From Chloropicon primus (Eukaryota; Chlorophyta; Chloropicophyceae; Chloropicales; Chloropicaceae): a stretch of DNA of 64,000 nucleotides. The DNA lies in NCBI GenBank assembly GCA_023205875.1, contig CP060757.1:806001-870000 (forward strand), read 5' to 3'. Position numbers and translations under genes: made by a program. A model generated the notes under the pieces. That model was given only the letters and a program-made list of their open reading frames with translations. It was not told where the DNA came from and ran no database searches. Below are positions 8,816 through 18,393 of this stretch, piece after piece (within the stretch, counting starts at the first letter, position 1; each line of letters opens with the position of its first letter).

Positions 8816-9847
8816 TCAGATGTCGTACAGTTGGTTCATGTCTTGGACCGGGGCGGTGGTGTCGCTCCCGACGAGGGGGATGTTCCTCGCGGGGACGCCG
8901 ACCGCCACGTGCCTCGGCGGCACGTCTGCGAGCACGACGGACCCCGCGCCTATCTTGCTGCAGTTCCCGACCTTGACGTTCCCCAGGACGACGGCTCCCG
9001 CTCCGATGAGGACCCCCGACCCGATCTTGGGGTGCCTGTCCCCCGTGGACTTGCCCGACCCCCCCAGGGTGACGTGGTGGAGCAGACTGACGTTGTCCCC
9101 GACCACCGTGGACTCGCCCATGACCACTCCTGTGGCGTGGTCCAGCATGACGCCCTTCCCCACCGTCGCGTTCGGGTGGATGTCCACGTGGAAGGTCTCG
9201 CTCGCCCTGGACTGCAGGAGGATGGCGAGGGAGGCCCTCCCCCTCCGGTACAGGTAGTGCGCGACCCGGTGAGTCTGCACGGCGTGGAAGCCCTTGTAGT
9301 ACAGCAGGCAGGAGCTGTACTGCTTGCAGGCGGGGTCCCTGTCGTAGGTCGCCAGGAGGTCCGCGAGGAAGTCCGACCTTATCTCGTCCGACTTGAAGGC
9401 CTCGAGGAAGAGCTGCATGAGCTGGGTCGCGGGGAGGACCGGGCTGTCGAGCTTGTTCGCCAGGATGAAGGCCAGGCTCTCCTCGATGGTGTTGTGCGCG
9501 AGCACGGTGGAGAACAGGAAGCTCGAGCAGATGGGCTCGGCCTTCGAGTCCCTCGCGATCTCCTCCCTGATCGTGGCCCACAGGTTGTCCTTCTCCAGGT
9601 GGTGGTCGTCCCAGGCCCACGAGCAGTCCCCCTCCTTCTTCAGCTGCCCGTTCGGCGGGGCCTTCACCGACGTCGTCGACGTCGTGTTGTTGGTCCGAGC
9701 CTTGTCGCTCGAGGTCGCCCAGCGACGTTCGAGGCGTTGGCGGGGTGTGCGGCGGAGAGGGGGAAGGTCCGCCTTCCTGCCGCCGCCGCCGCTGCTGCTG
9801 CAGCTCGGAGACGCCAGCAGTGGCGTCATCCTCATCCTCGTCCTCAT
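8816..9847 (-). CDS. SAT: serine O-acetyltransferase (CysE type), organelle-targeted
   Basis: SAT transfers acetyl from acetyl-CoA to L-serine, the first step of cysteine synthesis, and forms the cysteine synthase complex with OAS-thiol-lyase. It is a single exon of 343 residues. The start was placed at ATG 9847; the frame is open further up, but only with non-ATG codons. The first 85 residues or so are Arg/Ser/Thr-rich and low in acid, like a transit peptide. The SAT N-terminal helical domain runs from IREEIARDSKAEP through YKGFHAVQTHRVAHYLY. The left-handed beta-helix hexapeptide repeats follow. They include DIHPNATVGKGVMLDHATG, GESTVVGDNVSLLHHVTLGG, RHPKIGSGVLIGAGAVVLG and the AVGVPAR loop. 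The C-terminus MNQLYDI ends in Ile, as needed to dock into OAS-thiol-lyase. Confidence 0.95.
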   Translation of the reverse strand: MRTRMRMTPLLASPSCSSSGGGGRKADLPPLRRTPRQRLERRWATSSDKARTNNTTSTTSVKAPPNGQLKKEGDCSWAWDDHHLEKDNLWATIREEIARDSKAEPICSSFLFSTVLAHNTIEESLAFILANKLDSPVLPATQLMQLFLEAFKSDEIRSDFLADLLATYDRDPACKQYSSCLLYYKGFHAVQTHRVAHYLYRRGRASLAILLQSRASETFHVDIHPNATVGKGVMLDHATGVVMGESTVVGDNVSLLHHVTLGGSGKSTGDRHPKIGSGVLIGAGAVVLGNVKVGNCSKIGAGSVVLADVPPRHVAVGVPARNIPLVGSDTTAPVQDMNQLYDI

Positions 9848-11172
9848 CGTCCCACGACGAACGGTGTCTGTTGTTGCTCGACGAGTTTGGTGCGCGCTCG
9901 TCACGACGGCAGACGAAGAGGAGAAGCCAGTGTGGGCGCGTGGGCGTGGGCGTCACCCCTCCCCACGCACGCACGCCGCGTCGTCGTAGCCTCTCTCCCG
10001 AGCTCTCTCTGCCACGTCGCAAGCCACGGCGACGAGAGAGAGGTACACCGAAAAAAAAACAGGGGGGAGACAGGAGACAGGAGACCCAGACAGACCCCCT
10101 GCGAGAGGAGCCTCTCTGTGCAGAAAAGTGCGAAGACACTGGCGCACCGCCCTCGCTTTTTGTTATCCAACTCCGTGGACGACGTCAGACAAGGCCAAGG
10201 AAGCTCGTCCTTCGTCCTATGGGAGATCCGGGCTCCGCCGAGAGGGGGCCTCAAAATTTTTGCGAGAGACGTATTCTTGGACAAAAAATATCTCCGCCAG
10301 TGGAGAGTAGGTTTGGCCGTGTTGGACCCCGGCCCTCCCACGGCTCTCACCCCACCCCCCGTTCCATGTACAAATTGCCTTCTTCTTCGCCAAAAATGTC
10401 AGAGCTCCTCGAGACGAGCGTTTTTGGTTTTTTTTCATCGTTTTGAACGCGATCGTGTAGAAACCCATTAGTTAACCCCCCGAATTCGCCTCGCTCGCCT
10501 CCCCCCCCGAAAAGAAGCGCTATTCTGGAGAGCTCCCTGTTCACTGAATCCGCAGCCAAGGACGATCCCTCGAGCCGCAGAGAGGGCGCGCGCCGATCCC
10601 TCGAGTTACTCGTGCTTTGGTGGTTTTCGTGGTCTGTCCTTATCCGGTCGGAGCCTTGAACGGAGCCTGGGGCCTCGCTGGGGCGGGAGTCTGCGATCGG
10701 TCGGCTCGCTCGGAGGCGGGTTGTTCGTTTCGGCGTCGTCGTCTTTTTTTTTTGGGTTGCCCGAGTTGGGTTCGCCCCGAGGGGAAAACGCAACCCCCGA
10801 AAAACTTTTTGTGAAAGGCCCTCCGGATCCGGAGGCCGTTGTGGTGCGCGTTGAGAGAGGGGAGATGTCCGCCTGATCCGTTGAGAACAAGGTTGGCCCC
10901 CGACCGGTACCGCTGCCGTTGCAACCGCACTCGGGACCTCTTGCCTTGCGCCTGAGTCCCATCAACCACCGACCAAGAGAGAGCGGGAGGTGGTTTTGGG
11001 GTTGCGAGGGTTTCGTTGGCGCTTACGTTCTGGCCGAGGACCTCGACCGGCGCCTATCTATACCGTTGAACCCGCTCGCGGACTCGTGCTCGCGAGGTCG
11101 CCGGTGACGTTGAGAATCCGTGCGTGGGGTTTTTCCTGAACTTTGCAACCCGCACACGACACGTAGCACGAT
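9848..11172. other. 1.3 kb divergent intergenic region (SAT / cyclin D)
   Basis: This is the longest gene-free stretch of the window. It is GC-rich and has homopolymer runs: A at 10051-10059, C at 10500-10508 and T at 10744-10753. The open frames here lack protein-like composition and family motifs. It must contain the divergent promoters of the serine acetyltransferase and cyclin genes. The unusual length suggests a long cyclin leader or extended control region. Confidence 0.4.
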
Positions 11173-12165
11173 ATGTTCTCGGAGAGCATCTTGTGCTGCT
11201 CGGAGCACTCCGTGAGCCTCGAGAATCTCGAGGACATGGAAAGCCCGCGGTCCTCCAACTCGGTGGGCGACTTGGACATGGGCGCGGCCTCCTTCAGCGG
11301 GTCCCCCCTCGACGGGGTCGCCTTCCGATCCATCTCCACCTTGGAGTGCCGCGAGACCCTGAAGGCCATGAGCACCAAGCAGCTGGAGTTCATGCCGGAC
11401 GTGGACAAGATCAGGGCCCAGGGGGGCGAGGACGTGTTCGCCCACAGGAGGAAGGTGATCACCTGCATGGCCGACATATGCCAGAAGTTGGACAACAACG
11501 ATTCGACCTTCTTCTCGGCGGTGAACATCCTGGACAGGTTCCTGTCCGTGCACAGCGTGAAGGAGAACCAGAAGGTGCTGTTCCCCCTGATCGGGATCGC
11601 CTGCGTCTCCATCGCGACCAAGATGACCGAGGTGTCCGTCCCCTCGCTCAAGTCCCTGCAGAAGTTCATGGGGGAGGGCCTGCCCTTCAACCCGTCGCAC
11701 ATTCAGGGAATGGAGATGGGAATTCTGAACAGCCTCGAGTGGAAGATGGCCTGCATCACCCCGTGCACCGTCCTGTGCTACGTGGTGAAGATGCTGAGGG
11801 ACTCTTACGAGTGCATATCCGCCGAGGAGGCCAAGGTGACCTACGCCTCCAGCATGTCCCTCATGAAGAAGTTTGTGTACGATAGGGAGTACGTCGAGTA
11901 CTCGGCGACAGAGATCGCCGCGGCCTCGGTCCTCAAGGCGAGCCTCTCCCACCAGCAGGAGATGTGCTGCCACGACCTCATGATGCAGCTCAACGGGGAC
12001 AGGAAGAGGAGCCACGACGGGACCCTCGCCACCCTCTGCGAGTGCATGACCAACATGGACTCCCTCGGACCCGTCGGGCCCGGGTACAACTCGGTCTACC
12101 AGAACAACAAGAGGCATATCTCGAGGTCCTTGTCCCCTCGCACGCCGCTCGGTTTCTACCTCTAG
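11173..12165 (+). CDS. CYCD: D-type cyclin with RB-binding LxCxE motif
   Basis: D-type cyclins activate CDKs at G1 and bring them to the retinoblastoma protein. It is a single exon of 330 residues. LCCSE at residues 7-11 is an LxCxE RB-binding motif at the N-terminal position usual for plant CYCDs. The cyclin N-box spans about 95-200. It contains RRKVITCMADICQKLDNNDSTFFSAVNILDRFLS, with the lysine and glutamate typical of the CDK interface. A conserved LQLIGIAC-like segment (LFPLIGIACVSIATKMTEV) and a C-terminal cyclin fold (PCTVLCYVVKML...) follow. The tail carries SRSLSPRTP, a possible CDK phosphosite cluster. The motif plus the cyclin box make D-type better supported than A or B. Confidence 0.92.
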   Translation: MFSESILCCSEHSVSLENLEDMESPRSSNSVGDLDMGAASFSGSPLDGVAFRSISTLECRETLKAMSTKQLEFMPDVDKIRAQGGEDVFAHRRKVITCMADICQKLDNNDSTFFSAVNILDRFLSVHSVKENQKVLFPLIGIACVSIATKMTEVSVPSLKSLQKFMGEGLPFNPSHIQGMEMGILNSLEWKMACITPCTVLCYVVKMLRDSYECISAEEAKVTYASSMSLMKKFVYDREYVEYSATEIAAASVLKASLSHQQEMCCHDLMMQLNGDRKRSHDGTLATLCECMTNMDSLGPVGPGYNSVYQNNKRHISRSLSPRTPLGFYL

Positions 12166-12470
12166 GCGGGGCCGCAATTCTTCCTTTAAATCGTTTTTGT
12201 TGCACACCTTCTATTCCTTAATCCAAACTTTTCATAACTTTTCTCCCCCTCCCTTCTTCTCTTCCGAGTTTTCCGTTTTTTCGCCAAAATCGCCTTTCCC
12301 CAAATCTTCAATTAAATCCCACCTGTCACCTCCACATTCATAAACCCCACCCCTCCTCTTTTTCGCGCGGAAACTTGAACTCCCACAAAAACTTTGGGAG
12401 GGAAGAGCGAGGGAGCGCGAGGAGCTGTCGAGGAGTCGACTTGCGAGAACACTTGAGAGGGGAGAGAAGG
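12166..12470. other. gap between cyclin D and the next gene
   Basis: A 305-base stretch holding the AT- and C-rich 3' trailer of the cyclin gene and the leader of the following gene. The leader becomes GA-rich (GGGAGGGAAGAGCGAGGGAG) near 12398. No coding frame is seen. Confidence 0.35.
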
Positions 12471-13682
12471 ATGGGCGCGCGACCTGGACCGACGGAGAGA
12501 TCGGTGGGCCGCGTTGGCGCGGGAGGGAAGGCCGCACTCGGAGTGAAGAGGACCTCCTCGAGCGTTGTGGAGAAGAAGGGGGGGGCTCAGCAAAGGAAGT
12601 TTCTTGGGCTGGCGGGGAAGGGCAAAGGGCCGAAGCAAGTGGTCGCGACCTTCTCCGCGGGGGTCCCCGCGAGCGACGCGGGGAGCTACTTCTCCCCCGT
12701 GAAGGGAGGGAACCTGCAGACCCTGGACATGCTCGCGGCGCTCACGGCCACGCCGGTGAGGGCGAAGCTGGACCAGGAGGACGGGGGGCTGCCCGGCGCC
12801 TTGCTGGGGTCCCCGAGCAAGGACGCCGTGATGAGTCCGTTGAGCTTCCCTTCCCGGTGCAAGAGGCGCCGGACGGCCGCGGCCATGGCGGCCACGGCCT
12901 ACGCGAACCAGCAGCAGCCAATCGGGCTCGTGCTTCCGAACGCGGTGTGGGCGAGCGGGCAGCTCGGCATGGGGGGCTTCCAGCCGCAGAGCGCGGCGCT
13001 CTTCCCGGCGCTGACCCCGGCGATGGTCGGAACCCCGGTCGAGGTGAGTTGAGCGCCACGATGGGGCGAGGGGCGGGACCGAGGTCCCGGGAGGGCCTCC
13101 TCGTTCTCTCCCAAACCTCCCGCACGACGCGACGTCGTCGGGGATCCTCCCACGTTTTCTCTCTCGGTCGACGCTTGCGGTCGTACTGACTCGAACCTTG
13201 TTTCTTCCTTTTCTTGGCGCTCTCCTGCGCCCTGCCAAAGGCGAGCCAGCCACAGCAAGTGCTGGAACCACCATCTGTGCCCTCCATCGCACAGACCTTG
13301 AGCGCCCTGCCCGAAGTAGTTGGAGAGCAGGAGGAGGGTTCGACCAAGTGGCTCGATCTCCTCATGGCAGACATCAAGGGGAGGCTGGCCGCGTTGAAGA
13401 GGAGCAAGGGTAGAATAGCGAAGGTTCAGGAAAGGTAGGAACCCCGTGGCTTCTTTGTTTGTGACGATTTTTTCGGACTAACGCCTTGGTGCCCAACTAC
13501 GCGCTTCCTGTCGCAGGAATACCAATGAGCTGTTATGCGACGTGCAAGTAAGGATCGAGGAAGAGCTGAAGAGCCTCCAGACATGGTTGAAGCAGGTAAA
13601 AGAGATGAAGGCCCAGGGCAGCACGCAAGCCCTTCTCTCGACGGCGTTCAAGTTGAGCCACAACACCACACTCTTTGCGTAA
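12471..13682 (+). CDS. unknown protein with C-terminal coiled coil
   Basis: I do not recognise this gene. Predicted exons are 12471-13043, 13241-13434 and 13517-13682 (junction phases 0 and 2), giving 310 residues. The first 150 residues are basic and disordered, with an SP/TP-rich stretch (SYFSPVKG, LLGSPSKD, MSPLSF) and a KRRR cluster that could be a nuclear signal. Residues about 225-290 are predicted to form an amphipathic coiled coil (WLDLLMADIKGRLAALKRSK, VRIEEELKSLQTWLKQVKEM). SP/TP sites, a nuclear-type basic patch and a coiled coil suggest a cell-cycle or chromosome-associated protein, but that is only inference. It converges on the RPA32 gene. TGTAA signals follow the stop at 13704 and 13712. 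Confidence 0.7.
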
Positions 13683-13703
13683 AGAATGAGAAGTGTGACC
13701 GAG

Positions 13704-13716
13704 TGTAAGAATGTAA
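13704..13716 (+). terminator. paired TGTAA poly(A) signals
   Basis: TGTAA occurs at 13704-13708 and 13712-13716, 22-34 bases after the stop of the unknown coiled-coil gene. TGTAA is the usual polyadenylation signal in chlorophyte algae. Confidence 0.6.
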
Positions 13717-13976
13717 TTAACAGTTTTAAGAAACACCACCAATGCTGGAAAGCCAGCAAGCGGGCGCGGCGGTGAGGTGGACCTCCTTCCCCCTCCCGTG
13801 CCGGAGGAGAACCGCGACAGTCTCGACGACGGCTCTGCGTTTCTCGGCATGAACCGTGAGGCCTTTTGCGAGTCTGGAAACGGGCGAAAGTCTCGAGGCG
13901 AGAAGCAAGGGCGAGGAGATCGTGTCAAGAAAAAGATCTCAAGCTTTTTTTCCTCTAGGAAAAATATTATGAATTT

Positions 13977-15022
13977 TTACATTCCAGTGCCCTTGAAGTG
14001 GTTGTCGTCCACTGTGGTGTAGATGTGCCCATCGTTCTGCAAGTCCTCCACGGCTTGCTTCAAGTCATCGGGGGTGAACCTGTTCCCCAGCTTCTGCTTG
14101 AGCTGGTCAAAGCTGAGGCCCGCGTCGGCGTTCAGGGCCTGGGGCTCGTGGAAAACCTCGAAGGCCGCCTTCTGGCATGGGCTCATGCCTCCCAGACCGC
14201 TGTAGTCATGCTGGGCACCCATGGCAGGAGCGCCCATGCCTGCGTTTGGACCCATGACTCTCTTCTGACCCGGAGTCACCTGCGCGGCGCCCTGGTGCTT
14301 CCTCGTCAGGTACAAGTGGGTGAAGACCGTGTCAAGGAGGTGGAAAGTGAGCTCGTTCATGTCCGTAACCGGCTTTATGGTGAAGGCAACGATGTGCTTG
14401 TCCCCGTTCATGACCCTCAGGTGGCCGAAGATCTTGATGTACTTGCCCTCCCTCCACTCGGCCCTCGAAGACGGGCCGTGGGGGTCCTCCACCGCTCCCT
14501 GCGCCTGGTCGCCCGCGTCGTTGCTGTCGAGCCAGAACTTGGTCTCGATCTTGCCGGTGCCGTCGTCCAGGACGATCTTGATGACGGTCGACTGCTCCAC
14601 CAGCTGAACCACCTTTCCTATGATGACGACATTCGCTAGCTCCGTGCCGCTCACCATGAACGTCTCGTCCGCGGAGTCGGCGCTGCTGCAGCAGTCGCGA
14701 AGCTGCTTCACGGTCACAGGACGCAGCGTCTGAACCTTCTGGCCAGCCTTCTTTCCGCCCCCTCCGCCGTTTCCGGAACCTGCGCGTCGAGCGAAGCCGC
14801 GAAATAACGATTTCGTGCGATCGCAACACCACGGGTCAGTCCAAAGACCTCGCGAGGACCTCGCAAGGACAAAAGAACGAGGAGGTATCTCGAAGCGCCC
14901 TTCTTTCTCTTTCCCGGTTGGGCTCCGTCTGTCGTCCGCCACTCACCTACTTCGCCTTCGGCGGGCACGAAGCCCCCCCCGCCAAACTGCGAGGCGTGTA
15001 TCTCACCCCCTCCTCCGTACAT
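13977..15022 (-). CDS. RPA2: replication protein A 32 kDa subunit (RPA2)
   Basis: RPA32 is the middle subunit of the heterotrimer that coats single-stranded DNA in replication and repair. Predicted exons (minus) are 15022-14947 and 14779-13977, giving 292 residues. The start MYGGGGEIHASQFGGGGF is the usual Gly/Ser-rich, phosphorylatable N-terminus. The OB fold spans about 45-180 (VVIIGKVVQLVEQSTVIKIV, DDGTGKIETKFWLD, EGKYIKIFGHLRVMNGDKHI). The C-terminal winged helix covers 220-292 (LKQKLGNRFTPDDLKQAVEDLQNDGHIYTTVDDNHFK). The stop codon TAA is part of a TGTAA word (minus 13981-13977), so the poly(A) signal may overlap it. An uninterrupted frame beginning at 14942 gives a non-homologous N-terminus and was rejected. 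Confidence 0.93.
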
Positions 15023-15432
15023 TCTTCCTCACGAACCCCCGTCCTCGTCACACAATCACAATCAACCCCCTCTCGTCCTTCACCCTCTTCCGCTTCTCCG
15101 TTCGCCAGCCCAGCCCGTTCCCGTTTTTTGGCGCCTTTTTCATGGTTTTGGTTTTGATGCAAAAGTGCGTACACTCTTGCCACGCTCTTGGTCAAGCGGA
15201 GAAGAAGCGAAGCGAAGCGAGGCAGAGTCCCAAGAGAAGGGGGAGGGAGGAGAGGACTGCGACTTGCGAATTGCGGACCAGAGAGGGGTTTGTTCGGTCG
15301 TTCCGTTCCGTTCCGTCGCTTTGACAGTTTTCACGCGTGCGCTCGTCGTGCAGTGCTGTGGTTCTCCGGGGTGGTTTGGGGGCAGAACGTTGTTGTTGGT
15401 TTAGGTATCACTCTCTACAAAGCAATCAGGTC
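15023..15432. promoter_or_regulatory. divergent promoter RPA2 / elongin B
   Basis: A 410-base gap between divergent genes. It contains an AGCGA/GAAGCG purine-rich stretch (15198-15260) and TTCCG repeats near 15295-15318. No coding frame is seen. Confidence 0.45.
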
Positions 15433-16000
15433 ATGACCATCTCGTCCATGTACGTGCGTGTGAAGCGCGAGAAGATCACGTACTTCATACAAGCGGACCC
15501 CAGCGACACGATACTGGAGCTGAAGGAGAAGCTCCAGGAGCTCATAGACCAGGTAAGGGTCGGGAGGGAGGGGCCGGACTCCGTTGTATTGCCAATCTTT
15601 GGGCGCACTCGCAGGAGGAGGTTGTGGTCTTTTGCGCGCCTGGTCGGTTTTCCTCTTTCGCTGACTTTGGTGCCTCTCTTTTCTCTCGCCGGACCCCTGC
15701 CCGCTTGTCGCCCCAGCTGCCGGAAGAGCAGAGGCTGCTGAAGGACGACACGCCACTGGAAGATGCCAAGTCCCTGGCCGAGTACAGGATCGAGAACGAC
15801 GACGTCCTGGCTCTGACGTACAAGCTCCCAGGTAAGTGAGGGAAGGGCCCTCTCCTCTTTCTACCCTCGGGCGACGACGAAATTCTGACGACGAAGCGCT
15901 CCTTTCCTTCGCAGACGGCAACTTTGAGGCGATAAACATAGAGACGCTCAAGGCAGAGGAGGAGGAGGTGAAGAGCGACAAGGAGGTCGCGGACGAGTGA
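15433..16000 (+). CDS. ELOB: elongin B (ubiquitin-like)
   Basis: Elongin B pairs with elongin C as the adaptor of Cul2/Cul5 E3 ligases and of the elongin A transcription factor. Predicted exons are 15433-15552, 15717-15831 and 15915-16000, giving 106 residues (human 118). The ubiquitin fold is clear: MYVRVKREKITYFIQADPSD, ILELKEKLQELIDQ, LPEEQRLLKDDTPLEDAKSL. The protein-specific C-terminus (DGNFEAINIETL) matches human DTFEALCIEPF, which separates elongin B from other ubiquitin-like proteins. Exon junctions are phase 0 and 1 and join the fold seamlessly. A TGTAA signal lies at 16040. Confidence 0.88.
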
Positions 16001-16039
16001 AGACCTCTCGCGCCCGCGGGCGCCCCGTGAGACGGAAAG

Positions 16040-16044
16040 TGTAA
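16040..16044 (+). terminator. TGTAA poly(A) signal of elongin B
   Basis: TGTAA lies 40 bases after the stop codon, a typical chlorophyte spacing. Confidence 0.55.
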
Positions 16045-16164
16045 TTTATTCTGATCGCTGTCAAAGGTCAACAGCGGTGTTACCCCTCATCTTCCATAAT
16101 TTTTTTGAGGTACGTGACAAAGAATCTTATCGTTACAGAAAAGAAAGTCCCGTCGCTCTCCTCC

Positions 16165-17733
16165 TCAGTCGACTTTGACCTTCTCGGTCTGCTTCACGAC
16201 CCCGCCCTTCACGGTGGCGTAGGCAGTCGACCCGACGATCATCGCGGCGCCGAGGTAGCCGAGCCCGCCGAACTTCTCCTTCAGGAAGACTGCGGCGAAG
16301 AAGGCGCCCCACAAGGGCTCCGTCGTGTAAATGAGGGACGCGAGTGTGCTGCTGATGTTTTGAAGGGCATTGATCTCGATGAAGAGGGTGAGGGCCGTGG
16401 TTCCCATCCCCATCGCCGCCAGGTTGGTCCAAGGCAGGTGGGCGAGGCTGTAAGACACTTTCTGCACGTCCAAGGCCTGCAAACCGCCGGGATTGTGAAG
16501 GCTGAAGTCCACCAGCTCGTAAACCCCTGACAGCAAAGTCAGGAGAGTGAGCTCCAAGGAGATCAGCCCCGGGAGGTCCTTGTTGTCGATTGACGCCGTC
16601 CTCTTCTCTGTCCTGAAGACGTGGGTGCCGAAGCAGCACGCGCTCAGCAGGCAGAGACTGTCCCCAAGGTTGAACCCAGACGAGGCTCCGTCGGCCTCCG
16701 TCACGAGGACGACCCCAAGCAGTGCGATGACAGAGGCGTACCAAACAATGTTCGGAATCTTCTCGCCGCTTAGCTTGGCCCAGAACGGCACGATCAGGAC
16801 GGCGAACTCCGCCATCACTGCCCCTCTGGATGCGCTCGTCATACCCAAACCCAAGACCTGCGCCGTGTACCCGATGAAGAGATACGTGGCGAGCTCCGTC
16901 GCCGCGGTAAGGAGCTTTGGCCTCTTGAAAGCTCCCGTCTTTATCCCAAAGGGCAGGAACGCCAGGGCCGCGATTCCGAACCGGACGAGGTTCAGCGTCG
17001 AGGGGCTCGTCTCCGTCTCCGTCAGCTTGATCAGCACCTGGTTGCTCCCGAAGAGCGCCGCCGCCAGGTTCACCAGCGCGATGGACCCCACCGTGGCGAA
17101 GGTCCACTTCATGGGGGCCTCGCCCTCGGCGCCCTCCCCCGTCGCCGCGAGGACGTCCTGGGCGTCCTCCTCCCCCGGCAGGACGGCCGTCTCGTCCAGG
17201 GAGGACAAGCTGGCGAGGGCGGAGAGGTTCGCGGACTTGAGGCAGGCCGCCAAAACCGTTTCCTCGATGAAGGAAAAGTTCTCCTCGGTCACGGCCCTGC
17301 CGTCCTTCCGAATGATGAAGGTGTCCTCCATCTCGAAGTCCTCCTCGCTGGTGTAGATGCTCGCCATGAGGACGTCCAGCTCAAGCGACGCGAGCGCAAA
17401 GGTCACGTCGGACAGGAGCCCCCTCCCCCTGTCCTTCCCGCTCAGCTTGAGCTGGGTGCCCCTCTCCGTCGCCTCGTTGGTGAGCGAGACCGAGTACGTC
17501 ATGAGCTCGTCCGTCGGGCTGAAGACGTCCCCGCTCGTCGAGGCCACCTGCTCCGGCGCCGCCTCGAGGGGCTCGCTCGCTCTGCAAACGTGACGACGTC
17601 GAGCAGCAGGACTTGGCGGGCCCGAGCTCCCCGGGCCGGCCACCCGCCGCGACGCCTTGGCCCCGCACCTCCCGACCGCCACCTTCCCCCCGCTCCCCGC
17701 GGCGCGCCCCCTCGTCCCCCTCGTCCCCCTCAT
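16165..17733 (-). CDS. plastid-targeted ACT domain / EamA (DMT) transporter fusion
   Basis: A single exon of 522 residues. Residues 1-51 are Arg/Ala/Gly-rich and end in RRRHVCRA, a good plastid transit-peptide cleavage context. Residues about 92-165 look like an ACT ligand-binding domain (RGRGLLSDVTFALASLELDV, then DTFIIRKDGRAVTEENFSFI). The match is to the GlnD/ACR-type pattern of a short loop, a Leu/Val helix and a DGR turn. From about 212 to 510 there are ten hydrophobic helices of the drug/metabolite transporter superfamily, with two EamA halves (FGSNQVLIKL, AVLIVPFWAKLSGEKI, LWGAFFAAVFLKEKF). ACT domains usually sense amino acids, so this may be an inner-envelope transporter gated by its substrate; that is inference. 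ATG 17733 was chosen because the open frame above it has no transit-peptide character. Confidence 0.82.
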   Translation of the reverse strand: MRGTRGTRGRAAGSGGKVAVGRCGAKASRRVAGPGSSGPPSPAARRRHVCRASEPLEAAPEQVASTSGDVFSPTDELMTYSVSLTNEATERGTQLKLSGKDRGRGLLSDVTFALASLELDVLMASIYTSEEDFEMEDTFIIRKDGRAVTEENFSFIEETVLAACLKSANLSALASLSSLDETAVLPGEEDAQDVLAATGEGAEGEAPMKWTFATVGSIALVNLAAALFGSNQVLIKLTETETSPSTLNLVRFGIAALAFLPFGIKTGAFKRPKLLTAATELATYLFIGYTAQVLGLGMTSASRGAVMAEFAVLIVPFWAKLSGEKIPNIVWYASVIALLGVVLVTEADGASSGFNLGDSLCLLSACCFGTHVFRTEKRTASIDNKDLPGLISLELTLLTLLSGVYELVDFSLHNPGGLQALDVQKVSYSLAHLPWTNLAAMGMGTTALTLFIEINALQNISSTLASLIYTTEPLWGAFFAAVFLKEKFGGLGYLGAAMIVGSTAYATVKGGVVKQTEKVKVD

Positions 17734-18393
17734 GTCTCCCTGAAATGCTTTGCCTTTCTGCTTGCACAGACAAAGGTTGAGTCTGGTGTCGCTGCTGTTT
17801 GTTGCAGCAAAGCCAACCCGTTCGGCTTCGACTTCGGCTTCGAGTCGTACGATGTCACCGATCGAGCCCCCCTGAAAACTTCTTGGCCACCAAAGAACGC
17901 CTCTCTCTTCCCCCCGACCTCTGCCTCCGACCCAAGGCCGTCCCAAAGAGACAGAACCGCGTCCTTCCCTCCCACTTCCCCTCGTCCCCAACCCTTTCTC
18001 TCTCTCTCTCTCCCTCGAGCCAAACCTTGCTCTTCTCGTCTCGTCCACTACTGATGACTCAGCCTCTCATTCGTCATCCTCAGCCTCAGCCTCTCATTCG
18101 GGGAGAGAAGTAGGCGGCGATAAGATCCTATCCTCGAAATCGAGTCGAGTCGAGGGAGAGAGAGAGAGAGAGAGAGCGTTGCTTTGAGACGTGGAACAGG
18201 TTGTTGGCGTCGTGGTTGGTTGTTGTGTACTTGTTGTGTTTGTCTGGAGCAAAAGAGGGCTCTCTTGGCTTGGAGGGCTTTCGATTGACCCCTCGGTTGG
18301 CGTCTGGAGTGCGCGGGCGGGGCGAAGAATCCTATTGAAGGACTCGAAGGAAGGACGAAGAATCCTATTCCTTATCCTCTCTGTTGTTGGGAG
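17734..18393. promoter_or_regulatory. divergent promoter ACT-DMT / LEUB
   Basis: A 660-base gap between divergent genes. It contains a CT tract at 17997-18011 (GA on the ACT-DMT strand) and a GA tract at 18156-18176 (GA on the LEUB strand). Both tracts therefore read as GA toward their own gene. A short duplication, AGCCTCTCATTCGT/AGCCTCTCATTCGG, lies at 18060-18101. No coding frame is convincing. Confidence 0.55.

Noticed and set aside
9848-9904. Upstream extension of serine acetyltransferase to 9904
   Set aside because: The extension begins with GTG; the first ATG in frame is at 9847, which gives a plausible transit peptide.
14780-14942. Unspliced N-terminus for RPA2 beginning at 14942
   Set aside because: The sequence is intronic; splicing to the exon at 14947-15022 gives the usual Gly/Ser-rich RPA32 start.
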